A stretch of DNA of 64,000 nucleotides from Priapulus caudatus. Taxonomy: Eukaryota > Priapulida > Priapulimorpha > Priapulimorphida > Priapulidae. Positions 1 through 12,467 of this stretch are shown piece after piece. Under the pieces are notes generated by a model. It was not told where the DNA came from and searched no databases. It worked only from the letters and a program-made list of their open reading frames with translations. Both the position numbers and the translations under genes were made by a program. The DNA is taken from NCBI RefSeq assembly GCF_000485595.1, contig NW_014577521.1:64274-128273 (forward strand). The letters are read 5' to 3'. Position 1 is the stretch's first letter, and each line of letters begins with the position of its first letter.

Positions 1-1161
1 CGCGTGCGCCTTGCCGCGGAACTGCGCGCAAGATCTGCGCTCAGCACTTCGGGTCAACACCTTCTTTCGGCAACGCTTCTCTAGTATCCCGTCTCATCTG
101 GAAGTTGAACTTGGTGTGCTCCCACTGGCCTTACGAAGAAAAGAGCTCTGTCAGAAAAATGGGGAAGATATTGTGTAACACCGTATTTCACAGCGTACAA
201 ATAGAATGATTGTTACAACGTTAAGTCAATGTCGGTTACGTTATGTGTGAGCCATAAAGAAGAGAAAGCCAGTTTTACCATGATTCGACGTTTAATGATG
301 ATTTCTACTGTTACAAGATTTATCGCGGTCGTGTCTGTCCGCGCCTGGTTGAGGAGCAATTCTCCGACTTTCCTTGCGTTCCGCCTTATATACACTGACA
401 CGACCGCGAACCACGCATGCGCCACGCATGCGCCGTCCACACTTCCAAGCTCTTGGACTCGAGTAAATTGTATTATTGAACTCCTCTTAGGATTCTCTGG
501 ACCTCAAAGGCGTCCGCTAATTCCATTACCGGGCCCCTTCGAGGATTCGCTGGACCTCAAAGGCGCCCGCTAATTCCATTACCGGACTCCTCCGAGGTTT
601 CGCTATTGTTAAGAGGCGCTGGCGCTATAGTTGAAAGGCGCCGGCTAATTGGCTAAGTACCTTCCGATGGTCATCCCGCACGGCTTCCGCTGGGGCGAGA
701 TAGCGGCACTTAGCGGCACTCGCCACCGTAACTCAATTATAGAATGCCGGCCATAGCACCTATCGTACTCTATTACAGAATGCCGACCATAGCACTCATG
801 GTGGTAACTCAATTATAGAATGCCGGCCATACACAGATAGTGTAGATATACATAGATACACATACAGATATACATCGATTGGTTTCTACTCCGCTACTTG
901 TCGTAACTCAATTACCCGCTATGTGCAGCTATCGTGTAGATACACACAGCTATTGACTCTACCCTGCTACACAGATACACACAGATATACATAGATATAC
1001 ACGGATGTTCATGGATACACATAGCTATTGATTCTACCCTGCTACAATTGGCCAAAGAACCCAGAGAACCGATAAGAAAAGCGTGGAACAGGTGGCAAGG
1101 CATAGAATGAAGAGAAAGGTACATCTCACCATTTGGCCTAGCCCAGTCACAGAGGGAGGAT
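1..1161. repeat. Repeat-rich intergenic stretch with short tandem duplications
   Basis: No gene is recognisable here. A unit of about 54 bases ending in GCTAATTCCATTACCGG occurs twice at about 482-588, and a degraded third copy follows. A second unit containing CTCAATTATAGAATGCCGGCC recurs between 730 and 835. Between 840 and 1045 short blocks of ACACAGATA type and the phrase ATTCTACCCTGCTAC repeat. The stretch lies upstream of the retrotransposon remnant and may be part of the same decayed insertion, which I infer only from position. Confidence 0.45.
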
Positions 1162-2260
1162 ATGACCACTGAGACAGGTTCCTCTCTACAGTGTGTTGAA
1201 CCTTGCTTCTCATACATCTTGTCACTACAGCCCTCTCGCTCTCCACCTGAGTACTGGTCATCACTGGGCTCCTCCAAGGATCGCTCTAGCCTGCAGGAAG
1301 AACAGTCCAGGGAAATGATCCGTAGTATAGTCCAGAGCTGCCCACCGGCCACAGCTATAGCATTTACCGACGGTAGCTGCCAGCCCAACCCGGGACCATG
1401 CGAGCAGGCAGCTGCATTGTACTAACCGACTTGGATCAGCCGAAGGAACTTAGGAAGCCAGTATCTGCCCACGGATACATTCTACGGGGAGAGTTAGTTG
1501 CCTTCCTTATGACGCTGGAATATATCCTCAGCGATGTCAGATTAGCCATTATAGAGAAGATCCAGATCCTCTATGATAGCCAGTCCGCAGTTAGACTACT
1601 CACACTGGGCTGGAAGGTTAACCAGCTACATAACACATTAGCTACCACCAAGAGCCTTATTAGTCAGCTGGAGGAAAAAGGCATCTCGGTCAACATTGAC
1701 TGGACACCAGGTCATGCTGATATAGCAGGAAACGAGATAGCCGATAGACTAGCGAAGGAAGCCAGTAGTTAGGCCAAAAATATGGATAAGCTGGACTGTA
1801 TAACATCCCAAGGAGACATCAAGAGTGCAGCGATAAAAATCGGTTAGTGCTAAATGGCAACGTCAATGGGATGCTGCTGAGACAGGAAGACGGTTATATG
1901 GGTTTATACCATCGCTCACTCATTAAAATACACCACCACTGACCATCCAAACAGACAGTTATATACCAAGATTGCACGCTTAAGATCAGGCTACATCGGT
2001 CTCCGAAAATACCTACATCAGAAAGGAGTTGGTGATAATCCACTATGTGGCGTGTCGTGTCGCCGAGACTGTTCCTCACTACCTACTAAAATGTGCTAAG
2101 TTTGAGGAGGAACGTGGCACTCCTTCAGCATAAGATTTTCAAAGAGTGTGGGGTGAGATGTGAAGATATTTTATTGTGTGTGGACCCTGAGGATAGACTA
2201 AAGGAGCATAGAACTGAGATCACTAGGCTCCTGGGTGAGTCCGTTACCCGGACCACCCAC
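1162..2260 (+). pseudogene. Degraded 3' end of a non-LTR retrotransposon with RNase H domain
   Basis: Translation gives an RNase H-like domain: FTDGSCQPNPGP near 1358-1395, then after a one-base frameshift near 1398-1425 GELVAF, YDSQSAV and GHADIAGNEIADRLAK up to a stop at 1770-1772. These contain the acidic residues expected of the RNase H fold (D, E, D, D). Downstream, in broken frames, are a KWQRQWD-like segment (about 1853-1880) and a RLRSGYIGLRKYLHQ segment (about 1980-2030) followed by cysteines. That order is typical of the tail of I/Jockey-type non-LTR elements in animals. No reverse transcriptase is visible, so this is a 5'-truncated dead copy. The superfamily within non-LTR elements is inferred. 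Confidence 0.75.
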
Positions 2261-3005
2261 ATTTAACCCAGCGCCACCTACCAGTTTTTACCAGTTTTTA
2301 AATATGCATGTGCCATTACTATGAGACATTGCCATGTACTAGTGCAACATACAAGAGGCCAATACAGCTTTAAGAAGCTTCGATCAAGGATCAAGGAGCT
2401 GTGTTAGCTAGATGATAATATATAACTGTACAACATTGCAAGTGAAAGAATGTGAATAATTTATTAATTTAATCCTTTTTACATAATTAGTCTCTACCCT
2501 GAAGGCAACCTGTAATGTACAGCTTGTCAATGTATATATGTGTATACATAAATTTACAGTTTCTATATTACAAACACATTTTGATGTGCACTTAAACACG
2601 CACGTCGTACGCCAGCATGCATGCAGGCACGCATGTACACTCTCATGCATACTTACAATACAACACGCTGAAATAAAACCGTTTGCAGGTGGTACTAAAT
2701 AACAGCATAGGTCTGTGCACACCAGCAGCTGGTTAGTTATAACTCACAGATAACAACTGAAATTTGTGTGCACTAGTTACCATCAGACCTCTATCAACCA
2801 ACAGTTCTGTAGAACAGTCACCTGTCCACAAAGGACACTTTCGGTATTTCTTTCGAGTGGCAGCGACACAGTGAAACCTCTCTAGAACAGAAACCTATCT
2901 ATAAATTCCACTCTTGGTATTTCCCACACGCGACCTTTATACACAGGTGCGACTGTAGATGCGTCACGTCAGTGTGACACCTGCCACCGTACGCACCAAC
3001 GGCGA
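2261..3005. other. Intergenic, no gene seen
   Basis: AT-rich sequence between the retrotransposon remnant and the stop codon of the FBXL12-like exon. The part nearest the exon presumably includes its 3' untranslated region. I see no coding exon, RNA gene or clear repeat. Confidence 0.5.
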
Positions 3006-3885
3006 TCACCACACGACGCTGCACTGAGGAAACCTGATTCGAAACGCCGCTGCCGCTCCAGGCGTCACGCCCGTGCCTCGGACGTCGAGGTGCCTGAGAG
3101 GCCTCGCCTCGAGACGGGCGAGGCCATCGTCGGTGAAGTTAACGCATCCGCGGAGTGTGAGCGCGCTCAGCGACCGCATCGCACCGAGCGCCGCCGCCCA
3201 GCCATCGGCGACCTCCCGAACGCCGGTGACGTCGAGGGTCGCGAGGGTCGCGTGACGCGCAAGCGCGCGCAGGTTAGCGTTCGTCATTGTCAGCGCCGGC
3301 GCGCGGAGCTCGACAAGGTTCGGCAAGCCGAACAGCGCCACCTGGATGCCAATCGCGGTCACGCGGTAGCAGCCGCCGACGCGGAGGGCGCGAAGCTGCT
3401 TGCAGGCGCTCGCGATGGCTGCGAGGTCGCCGTCGCGCACGGCTGAGCACGCGGTGAGGTCGAGCTCACGGAGCCGTGGCAGAACGCGCGAATCGCGCAT
3501 CTCGCGAAACCAGCCAAACGGCAGCAGCGAGCCGGCGACGTCAAGGCAAACGACGGACGGCGGGAGCCGCGCGAGCATGACGCCGGAGAGGTTCGTCCCC
3601 AGAAGGTGTAGCGAGCGCAGGTTCGGGCAGCGGCGTGCGAGGTCGCGCAGAGCCGCGTCCGACACGCTGTGCACGTAGCAGCGTCCGAGGCAGCGCGTCG
3701 CTGCGCCAGGGTGCCCCGGGCAGCGGTCGAGCTGCAGGCGGCCGCGCAGCTGCAGCGACAGCAGGGGCGGGCCGAGGTGCGAGCGCGCGAGCTTCCACAT
3801 CTGTTTGACGGCGATGGGTCGGTCGAGCGCAACCTCGCGCCATAGTGTCTTGTCGTGAGCGACCCGCCTCCAGCTCCTACACACG
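3006..3885 (-). CDS. FBXL12: FBXL12-like F-box/leucine-rich-repeat protein, C-terminal exon only
   Basis: A single 880-base exon encodes 292 residues of leucine-rich repeats. An acceptor (TTTCAG on the minus strand, just above 3885) leads into VCRSWRRVAHDKTLWREV, the end of an F-box in this family. Next come a QMWKLARSHL segment, then repeats such as CPNLRSLHLLGTNL, LPRLRELDLTACSAV and LRALRVGGCYRVTAIGI, ending in a stop at 3006-3008. Segment order and spacing match FBXL12, a substrate receptor of SCF (SKP1-cullin-F-box) ubiquitin ligases. The amino-terminal half of the F-box must lie in an upstream exon at higher coordinates, which I could not find. The exon is very CpG-rich compared with its AT-rich surroundings. 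Upstream in-frame methionines exist (to 3944), but the family alignment and splice signal favour an internal exon. Confidence 0.75.
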
Positions 3886-4060
3886 CTGAAACGCGGTGAT
3901 GCGGGCATTATAAAGTGAGCATCAAGCCGAGCACTAATCCACACGCAGAATATTTACATGTAGTACTGGTAGTAATACTACCAGGAGAGCATAATATAGA
4001 AAATATTCTAAAAATCTTCTTTTTTTTAACTCTACCATTTCTCTGAATTGATATTATAAT

Positions 4061-4113
4061 ACCAGGAGTCTATCAATATCAATATCAATAGACAATATTG
4101 ATAGACTCCTGAT
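4061..4113. repeat. Micro-palindrome, ATCARRAGT-end family
   Basis: Arms CAGGAGTCTATCAATAT (4063-4079) and its exact complement (4095-4111) flank a 15-base loop. The same stem occurs at 18646-18682 inside MAP2K4. See the finding on palindromes with shared ends. Confidence 0.8.
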
Positions 4114-4450
4114 AATACTAGTAATCAGTGGCCTTTTGATGTACTAATGTATCGGTGTCACAAAATGATGTACAATACTCAATAGTAATACATTGTATCG
4201 TATGACAGTTGTTAAGTGTTGTAATACATGTCTGGAATAGCCTAGTCAGCCACTAGGTGGCGACACATGTGGCAATAGATTGGTGTAACGTACACGTGTA
4301 TACACGAGACAGTTGGGCAGTGGACAGGGCACGGAGCACACGTTTGTGTAGCTGATTAAATGCTTGTGTAAACGTTACCCACTGGTTCTGGTTTTGGCTA
4401 TGACTTCGTGGCTGTGCTGCACGTAACAACAGTTTCCTGGACCTATAGAC

Positions 4451-4583
4451 TAGAGCTAGACCGAATAATTCTGTCCCATATAACCTTTTTCATATTTTGG
4501 TGAGGGTTATTCTACCCCAATAATCCTCACCAAAATATGAAAAAGGATATATGGAGCAGAATTATTCGGTCTAGACTAGAGCC
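4451..4583. repeat. Hairpin element, about 57-base arms
   Basis: The sequence from about 4451 to 4506 is repeated as its reverse complement from about 4524 to 4583 with a few mismatches. The ends read TAGAGCTAGACCGAATAATT and the complement. It fits a miniature inverted-repeat element with no coding capacity. No target-site duplication is evident. Confidence 0.75.
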
Positions 4584-6900
4584 AAGTTTGATGTTATGAA
4601 TATGACTTAAAGCCGCACTATGCCAGTGCCTGAAATGAGGGCCAGTAAAAATTTTGAGCCACTGGCCCAAATGAAAAGTTGGTGGCCCAAATATTTTTAC
4701 AATTTTTCATATAAAAAACAACAAATTCATAACATGTTCCAACATTTATTCGTCCTAATAGGCTAGTATTCCTCAATCAGACCCTCAAAGCGCATGGCCT
4801 TGAGGACCCCTGCATTTGACCCCTGCCAGGCCGGTATCGTAACGAACATTTTCATTGGTTAGAATTTGTTCTTTGACCAATCGCAGTACAGATAACAAGT
4901 CGCATTCATGATAAATGCCGATAGGATGTTGCCGTGCCGTAAACCGCGATGAAATGAAAAAAAATCCAAGACTCTCCGATTGTACTGCTATTTTCCGGTT
5001 TCAAACTTGAGGTACTTTACTTTAATAGTAAACAGTACAAACACAGGGTCTCCAACCCTGTGAACTCCAAATGCGGAATGAAATTGATGGATGGGGTGGG
5101 GGGCAAAATTAACCTTGGCTGCCGCAGGCAGGCCCGCGTGCCGTAGGCATGCCAGTGCTAGGGGGGTCTGGGGCAAGCCCCCCCCCCCCAGAAAATTTTG
5201 AAATATTTAAGCCATTTTCCTGCGATCTGAGGCATACCGTGGGCCATATTCTCATGTCTGATGACACTATCTCAACCCTACAAGTTAGGATTCAAAACAC
5301 TTTTCATGACTTTTCAGAGAGCGTACACAGTTAGGTTTACTATAGTAATAATACATGTATTAAAACACAGCTATAAGAATTGCAATTTCTCACCATTTCA
5401 CGTGTTTTTGTATGGTTTGCAACCATACTTTTTGGCTATTTGTGAGTCTGGAAACAGGTTTTTCTTGAAGATGTTCATTTGCGATGGTCTGCCACCCTCA
5501 AAGGCACATTGCCTGTTCAATTAAAATAATCCGTAAATCTCAGCTTCTGCGTCAGACAGACAAATCTCTACTCCTGCAAGAAGCTTGAGAGTATTGGGTG
5601 TAGATTCCACTGCCCACCGCCATTAGCACTTGATGCTTTTGAGAGTCAATATGCCTCTGGCCAGGTCACTCTTCCTCCGTGCCCCACTAGAAAGTCATCT
5701 TACATAACATGCAATAGCCATGATTCAACACTGAGTTTCTCGATTCACAAGTTTACAGGCCACATCTGTGTATCATATCGTTCCTGGAATTTCTGCTGAA
5801 TAGCGGGGTTTTTTGGATGGCAATGTGGACGCCATTCTCCCCACGTGTTAATCTGATTAGCAGACAAATCTACGCCGACACCTTGTAGACAGCGCCTTCT
5901 CTGACTAGCGCTGTTCCATTTTGACCGTAGAGCATGCCAGATAACAATAATGCCATATAGAAACACATATATAACACTGAGCGACTGGCTAGGGGGGGGG
6001 GGTGCAACAACTAAGGTAATGGCGGAGTGTTCATTTCAAGAAAACGACTCTGACGCCAGGGTTTGACGGCTATTAATAACTTGCTGCATCTCTGAAGTAC
6101 TGCCCCCCACCAGCGCCCCGTGCGCCAGTGCCAGGCCACCGGTCTGAAAAAAATACAATGTGTCAAGCCGAACAATCGCGAAACAATCAGTGCGCAAATT
6201 GTTATAGCCAGTCTTGCAAACTGAAATGCGGAATATAACCTTGCCCACTGCCGCGAATGCGGAGCGTTAAGCACTAGAAATTCGTAATGCATTCCGCAGC
6301 AATGCGGAATGCTCGGTTGGTAGACCCTGCAAACACATCGATGTTAGTATTCTCTCATATTTTCGCGGTCGCCAAATATATTCTTTTGGGCCAGTGACCT
6401 GCCTGGTTATGCCTGCGCAAATTTCGGTTCGCCCAAGCAAGACATTGCCGTCGCCAGTGCGGACCCTGGCGACCGCTCTATTTCAGGCACTGCCTATGCG
6501 CATCCAAACGCATAATTTCTCACGCTTACTAGACTAGCAAATACTTTTGTGTCATGGCATAATCACAACCACCTTATGGCAAAATAAACTCTAGTTCCTC
6601 CACATTTCACGTGCGCGTTTGCCTAAAACCCACAAGCAAAGATGAGTCGCGACAATCTGGTAATCTGGCCACGCCAACGCTAAATTGGTTTGCCAAACAA
6701 TTTTCGCAGAGAATCGCGTTAGCCGTGACGTCACGTTTTTATTTGCCACTACACCCGTACGCCTGCTACCGCAGGCACCGCTCCACGGTGCCTGGCCAGA
6801 GCCGGCACGTAAAAGTGTCAACAACATTGGCAAGTATTTTTGGGTTCAAGGGCATAGAGCAACATGGGTCCCAATAAAACCAATGTCATTTTACATCAAT
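4584..6900. repeat. Mosaic of dispersed repeat fragments, no gene seen
   Basis: Fragments recur elsewhere in the window. CTGAAATGAGGGCCAG with CACTGGCCCAAATG (4630-4690) is repeated near 34710-34800. A G/C-run block around 5160-5230 (CTAGGGGGGTCTGGGGCAAG) resembles 16310-16380 and 9690-9800. A block with CGGTCGCC and GGCGACCG (about 6366-6475) resembles 36190-36300. None of the open frames shows a recognisable domain. Confidence 0.5.
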
Positions 6901-6944
6901 ATTAAATATAATATTATATCAATATATAAGGTTACGGCGTTAAG

Positions 6945-7016
6945 CCGTTAGGGTTAGGGTTAGCGGTTAGGATTAGGGCTTAGGGTTAGAATTAGGCGTT
7001 AGGGCTTAGCCGTTAG
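6945..7016 (+). repeat. Interstitial TTAGGG-like block
   Basis: Degenerate TTAGGG units (GTTAGGGTTAGGGTTAG followed by variants such as TTAGGATTAGGG). Other telomere-like blocks lie near 7763-7832, 8745-8812, 9904-9942, 15048-15067, 22629-22673 and 33963-34013, in both orientations. Confidence 0.8.
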
Positions 7017-7734
7017 GCACCATTCCGCGCTTATTATTACGGGACCCATATTTTCTTCGTATCCGTGTGGGCCAGATTTTTATTCTCAAATTGCCTTTTA
7101 TAAGACAACGCACAGCTGATAATTGCGGTGCAAGAACTCGAGTTAGAATTTATCATAGGTAGTCTGTGCCATTTATGCATGCACACGAACAGTATCTTGC
7201 TAGTCTAGTATCAGTACTGGAGAAATTAGCGCCCCCCCCCCTTTTTTGCGAGACGGTCGCGCTCGGCTGGTGGTAGTGCCTCGCCCCTTTGGATGCGCAT
7301 AATGATGGCCGAGGCTATAATTCGCCGACGTCGCGGCCAATAGGGTATTCTTTCTATTCGCAAGCCGCCGCACGTCGGGCCAATAGGAATTCTGGCTATC
7401 TTCGCCGCACCGCGAAATTTTTTTTTCAAACGGGGAAGGATTTAGCGCCTTCTGAATTTGGCTGCCTTCGCATTTGCTTTGGACTGCTAAGAAAACCTTC
7501 AAAACAAACTAACTTCGAGAACAAACGCTATTTGTAAAATGTTTGTTTTGGCTTAAGATAAGTATAAGTATAAGCCGCTAGATACAGTAATAAGTTTTCT
7601 GATGTACTTTTTCATAAAAAAAATATTTTACTCATGTAATATAACATATAATAATTTACTATATATTGCAATTAAAAACGCTGCACGTTGTTGCAAAATA
7701 GACGCTGCGGCGGCCCACATATTTTTTTTCGTAC

Positions 7735-8400
7735 GCGTAAGAGCCCAAATACATGACCTTGCCGACCCTAATCCTAAACCCTTACCTAATCCTAACCTAA
7801 CCCTAATCCTTAACCCTAACCCAATCCCTATTTAAAAAAAATATATTGGTAAAAATTTAATTTTTAATTGTTGTAAAAATTAATTGTTGTATAAAATGTC
7901 TGCTAAATAAAATCATGTAAGTATTTGTTGGTGTGGTTGCTCTGAAAGAAAATGTTAACAGATAAGATAGCAAAAATACAGAAAACAGGAAATAATTAGA
8001 AAACAGATTTGTGCGTCGTTCGATCCACCGACTTTTCATACCTGCATCATTGCCCGCCTGCTACACGCTACGCTATTACGACATCATGTTGCTTTTTCAG
8101 AAATTGGATGTGCCTACTGTATATCGCACTCCACGCGGCATGTATTTGCTCTTACCACTGATCTCTATAAATATATATCAATCATTATCAGGAGTTAATT
8201 GCATAATATATATTATCTGTTACTCCTGCATATTATACTTATAGACGATCAGTGCGTCTTACGCCGTTTACGATTAAAAAATATGCGCTGCGCGATGCCG
8301 AATAGCTAGGCCTTGCGCTTATTTTGCAACGCACCGTCGCTGCGGGTCGCCCTTCGTAGATTTTATTTCCTAGGTCCAATCAAAAACATAGGGCTTGTAA
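7735..8400. repeat. Composite dispersed element, copy A (tRNA-like box, telomere-like block, palindrome)
   Basis: Order on the plus strand: CGTACGCGTAAGAG, a CCCTAA-type block (7763-7832), an AT-rich segment with TTGTAAAAATTAATTGTTGT, then TTCGATCCACCGAC (about 8018-8031) and CTACGCTATTACGAC. A degenerate palindrome follows near 8155-8250. Copy B (9860-10400) repeats the whole order and copy C (8420-8815) has it inverted. Read on the minus strand, TAGCGTAGCGTGTAGC about 45 bases before GTGGATCGAAC resembles the A and B boxes of a tRNA-type polymerase III promoter, so a SINE-like origin is inferred. Confidence 0.6.
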
Positions 8401-8419
8401 TAAGCGCTAGCTATTGTAT

Positions 8420-8815
8420 GAGCTTTTTCATCGCGTCTATACATAGCCACATCCAAAACTGGTATTCTCGATATGACTCGATAGCCTAGCTGCGTACAGC
8501 TCTGCGCGCGCCGCTCAGCTTATGAAAGGTCGGAGGATCGAATCAATACCCGCTCATTTCGTTTTCAATTATTATTCTCTGTTTTCTGTATATTTCTTAT
8601 TCTTTATCTAGTTTAACGATTTTTTTTCCTAATTACGCAAATATTCACATGATTTATTTACAAACCAGCAAACCATGCACATTCATTTAACAACAGCATA
8701 TAATTTTTTACAACAATTAAAATTTTTTTATATTAGTTGGTTTAATAGGGTTTGGGTTAAGATTAGGATTTCAGGGTTAGAGCTTAGGGTTTAGGGTTTA
8801 GGTTTAGGGTCACAA
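8420..8815. repeat. Composite dispersed element, copy C (inverted)
   Basis: The reverse complement of this stretch follows the order of copies A and B: telomere-like block (8745-8812), AT-rich part with TTTAATTGTTGTAAAA, an ACAGAAAACAGAG motif, GATTCGATCC, and TTTTGGATGTGGCTATGTAT-like sequence. It is more diverged than A and B and lacks the clean central palindrome. Confidence 0.5.
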
Positions 8816-9503
8816 ATGCAGTGAATGTGTTGTGACCCCAAACTTGGAATCTGCACAAACTTGGAATTTCACGCGCATACTGCAGTTTGGCAACCACACT
8901 CTTGCAGATTAGGCAAAACCAGCAGGTAAACAGAGCTTGCCCACAAACATATGATTTATTAGGATTTCAAATGTTATATCATAAGGTCGTATACCTTCTT
9001 TCCTCAATGGTTTAGGCACCTTTGTATATAATATTAAAATGATTATAAGTAAATAATTGGATAAATATGAGATGAAATCTCATCTTAAGTTACTAGCCCA
9101 CACGCACACCACACACTCGCTTATGAGCCGCGTTGTTGAATCACCAGACTGTTTATCAGTATTGCCCAATCCTTAGAGATTTGCCGTCAGCCAAACTAGG
9201 GGAAATCCGCAGTTTGCGGCCCAGGCAACAATCACTGCACAAATCTTGAGAGATTGTGCAGATTCCAACGTTTGGGTACAACAAATGCCACCATAAAACA
9301 GGAGTATTTGAGGCACGTGATTTGTATCAACAATTGGCCCAGCGCTCGTTAGAAGCCCATGTTCTGCATTGACCTAGCGGGAAAAAATCACCGCCGTCGC
9401 GGTCATAATAGAAAACCGATTTCTTATTCGGCCCGACCGTACGGCCGATAGAACTTAGTCAGCTTCCCCATAAATCATAATGAATAGTGCGTCTATTTAT
9501 CAN
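8816..9503. other. Intergenic, no gene seen
   Basis: AT-rich sequence between composite copies. Between 8835 and 9265 related phrases occur in both orientations (AAACTTGGAATCTGCACAA and CTTGAGAGATTGTGCAGATTC), suggesting a further worn inverted-repeat element. There is one ambiguous base at 9503. Confidence 0.35.
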
Positions 9504-9677
<174 letters not shown>

Positions 9678-9859
9678 GGGCGTGTAGAGGGGGGCGGTCG
9701 AGGGGGTCCGGACTCCCCCTACTCGCGCAGAAAACGCATCTGAGGGGGGTCTAATTTCAAAATTTGTCTGGGGGAGTGCCCCCCACACCCCCCCTTCGCG
9801 TGCTCACTACTGGTGTCCCCCCCACATTTCAAAATGGATTTGCGCGCCTGCCGGGCGGC

Positions 9860-10400
9860 ACATATTTTTTTCGTACGCGTAAGAGCAAATACATGCGCGT
9901 GGACCCTAATCCTAACCCTAACCCTAAACCTAACCCAATCCCTATTTAAAAAAATATATACAAAATTTTATTTTTAATTGTTGTAAAAATTAATTGTTGT
10001 TATTAAAATGTTGTAAATAAATCATGTAAGTATTTGCGTTAATTGGAAGAAAATGTTAAACAGATAAAAATAGAAAAACACAGAAAACAGGAAAATAATT
10101 GATGGGATTCGATCCACAAACCTTTCATACTTGATGCTTAATTACGCTGTACACGATACGCTATTACGACATATTGTATTTGAGAATTTTGGATGTGCTA
10201 TGTATATGACTCCACGCGCATGTATTTACTCTTACCACTGATCTCTATAATATAATATTATCAGGAGTAAGATAATATATATTATCTTACTCCTGATATT
10301 ATAGAGATCAGTGGCTCTTACGTGTACGAAAAAAATATTCGCTGCCGGGCGAATAGCTAGCCTTGGTTTATTTGCCCGACCGTCGGGCCAATAGTCACTT
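9860..10400. repeat. Composite dispersed element, copy B
   Basis: Same order as copy A: CGTACGCGTAAGAG, CCCTAA-type block (9904-9942), AT-rich segment, GATTCGATCCACAAACC (about 10109-10125), CGCTATTACGACAT. A nearly perfect palindrome at about 10233-10314 follows, whose core carries ATCAGGAGTAAGATAATAT and its complement. In copy A the palindrome has decayed, so copy B is probably the younger insertion. Confidence 0.65.
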
Positions 10401-12429
10401 TCCTATATACATACCGAGAACCGAGAACGCACACGTATATCCCACGTATACGTCCACAGATATAGAATACAGATATATCTGTATTCTATATCTATGGTAT
10501 GATATTATCATATGGATGCTTATATCAGCGTGCTCTGGCACACGCACACACATAGCGAGAGAGGGGAGGGAGAGAGGAGGAGCCGAGGAGGAGGAGGAGA
10601 GGGAGAGCGCAAGGGAGGGAGATAGAGAGGTCAGAGAGGGAGTGAGGGCGAAAAAGAGAGCAAGAGAGGGAGGGCCAGCGGCGTGAGGCAGAGAGAGACG
10701 CTCGGTTTTACGATAAGGATGTGTTAAGATCGTCTAGACTATTTAACAACTAAACAAAACTGAACAACGAGCAGCAAATTTAAACTACAACATATGTACC
10801 TGTGTCAATTTTAATTTAATGAAGAGCATCTATAAAAATCATTACATTAGGTGTATAAACAAAATTTACAGGAAAAACCTCATTATCAGACAACACAACC
10901 GTTTTTTTAAAATTAAGTTCACAATCTTTGACGGTTGCGTTATAGGAAACCAATTACACACTCATTTTTACACCTAAGACCATGTCTCGCGACATCAGAA
11001 TTTACTTCATGTTCTCATGCAACCAGTGCATGCATGCCTTCGATAATTCCGTATACTGCAGTTTGAAGTACGCATACTACACGTATGAAGCCGGCTCACT
11101 CACTTACTAAGTCAACTAGATCATAAATATATCTAGATAAGTGCATACTGATAGATGACAACAAGTTAGAAATACAAAGTACTCTAAACGAGCGTCACCT
11201 GTTATCACCGATTGCAAGGATACCAACGGGGTCGTGTGTGAACGGGGAATGAGCACATCAACACACACGCGGTTGATGGAGGGATGATAGAAGCCACGCA
11301 AACAGGAAAGAGGGGATATGTATGGAATATTATAACGTCTCGGTGCAGTGTCTACTCGTCGGCAAGACTGTACGTATTACGTATTATTATACATTACGTA
11401 TGGGGAGCGTGCTAACAAGCATGTAACCGTACATAGATAGCGAGAAAGCACGTGCGCATCATTCAGAGACGGATTCTCCCCCATCTCTTCTGGTATTGTC
11501 TATGATATGTGCAAGTAGATTGACATATAGATACAGGCAAATTAAACCTCAATAGCAACGTACAACGTAAATAAACAACCAATGACTCGAAATTATACCG
11601 ATGTCGCTGTGCGTTAAAAATCCAGATTATTTTTGATGTTACCATGAACGATGTATGTATGGCTATACATATGTTCATAATATTATTTTTAATCATGACA
11701 TCATATTTACATATATAGTAAGATTTTCGTGAAACGACTGCATAGTGAACATGTGTTTTCTATGTCTATCAGTTTAAGATGAAAAGTTTTAGCTGGTCGT
11801 TGATATTATGTAGGCCTACGGTTGCCCTAACCTGGTGTCATACCCCATCGTAGAGTAATTGTTACTCGTGACTACGATCTCATACATGGCATCATCAAGC
11901 AAAGGTTTACAAATCTGATCACCGCTAACGCAATAGGACGCTATTTTCAGAAATAAACGTGCTCCGACTCTACACACGAGTGTTTCACACAGAACGGCTA
12001 ACGTGCCAGGTATAAAGCAAGGTCTGCGAAGCCATTCCACTGTCGTGGCCGTTCAACATACAATCACGCACGTACGCACGCACGAATTCACGCACACACA
12101 CACACACACCAAATCGATATACAAGGTTCGTGAATAATAGACTCGGCGAAAGATATCACCGCATGTTCACGAGGCCGCTACTATACACTTTCAGTCTATC
12201 ATAGCGTGGCGTTTAGCAATGCTCACCTAGCATATTATACGGGATATTATAGTGTGTGTGTGTGTGTGCGTTAATTGTGCGTGACAGAAATTCCGGAGAG
12301 AAACGCTAGACTGACGTACGGTCAACCTCTCAGAATACGCTCAACATCATGCGATTTTCGATAAGTACAAAGCTCACTGTTAAAATACAGCACAAAACCG
12401 ACCACTACGTATTTACATCCACTATAAAG

Positions 12430-12467
<38 letters not shown>

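Noticed and set aside
3006-3885. Horizontal transfer from bacteria, suggested by high GC of this exon and of KIF3B exon 2
   Set aside because: Both belong to animal gene families and splice with eukaryotic signals; high GC exons occur in several native genes here.
6945-7016. A true telomere or chromosome end
   Set aside because: Blocks are short, degenerate, in both orientations and embedded in dispersed elements between genes.
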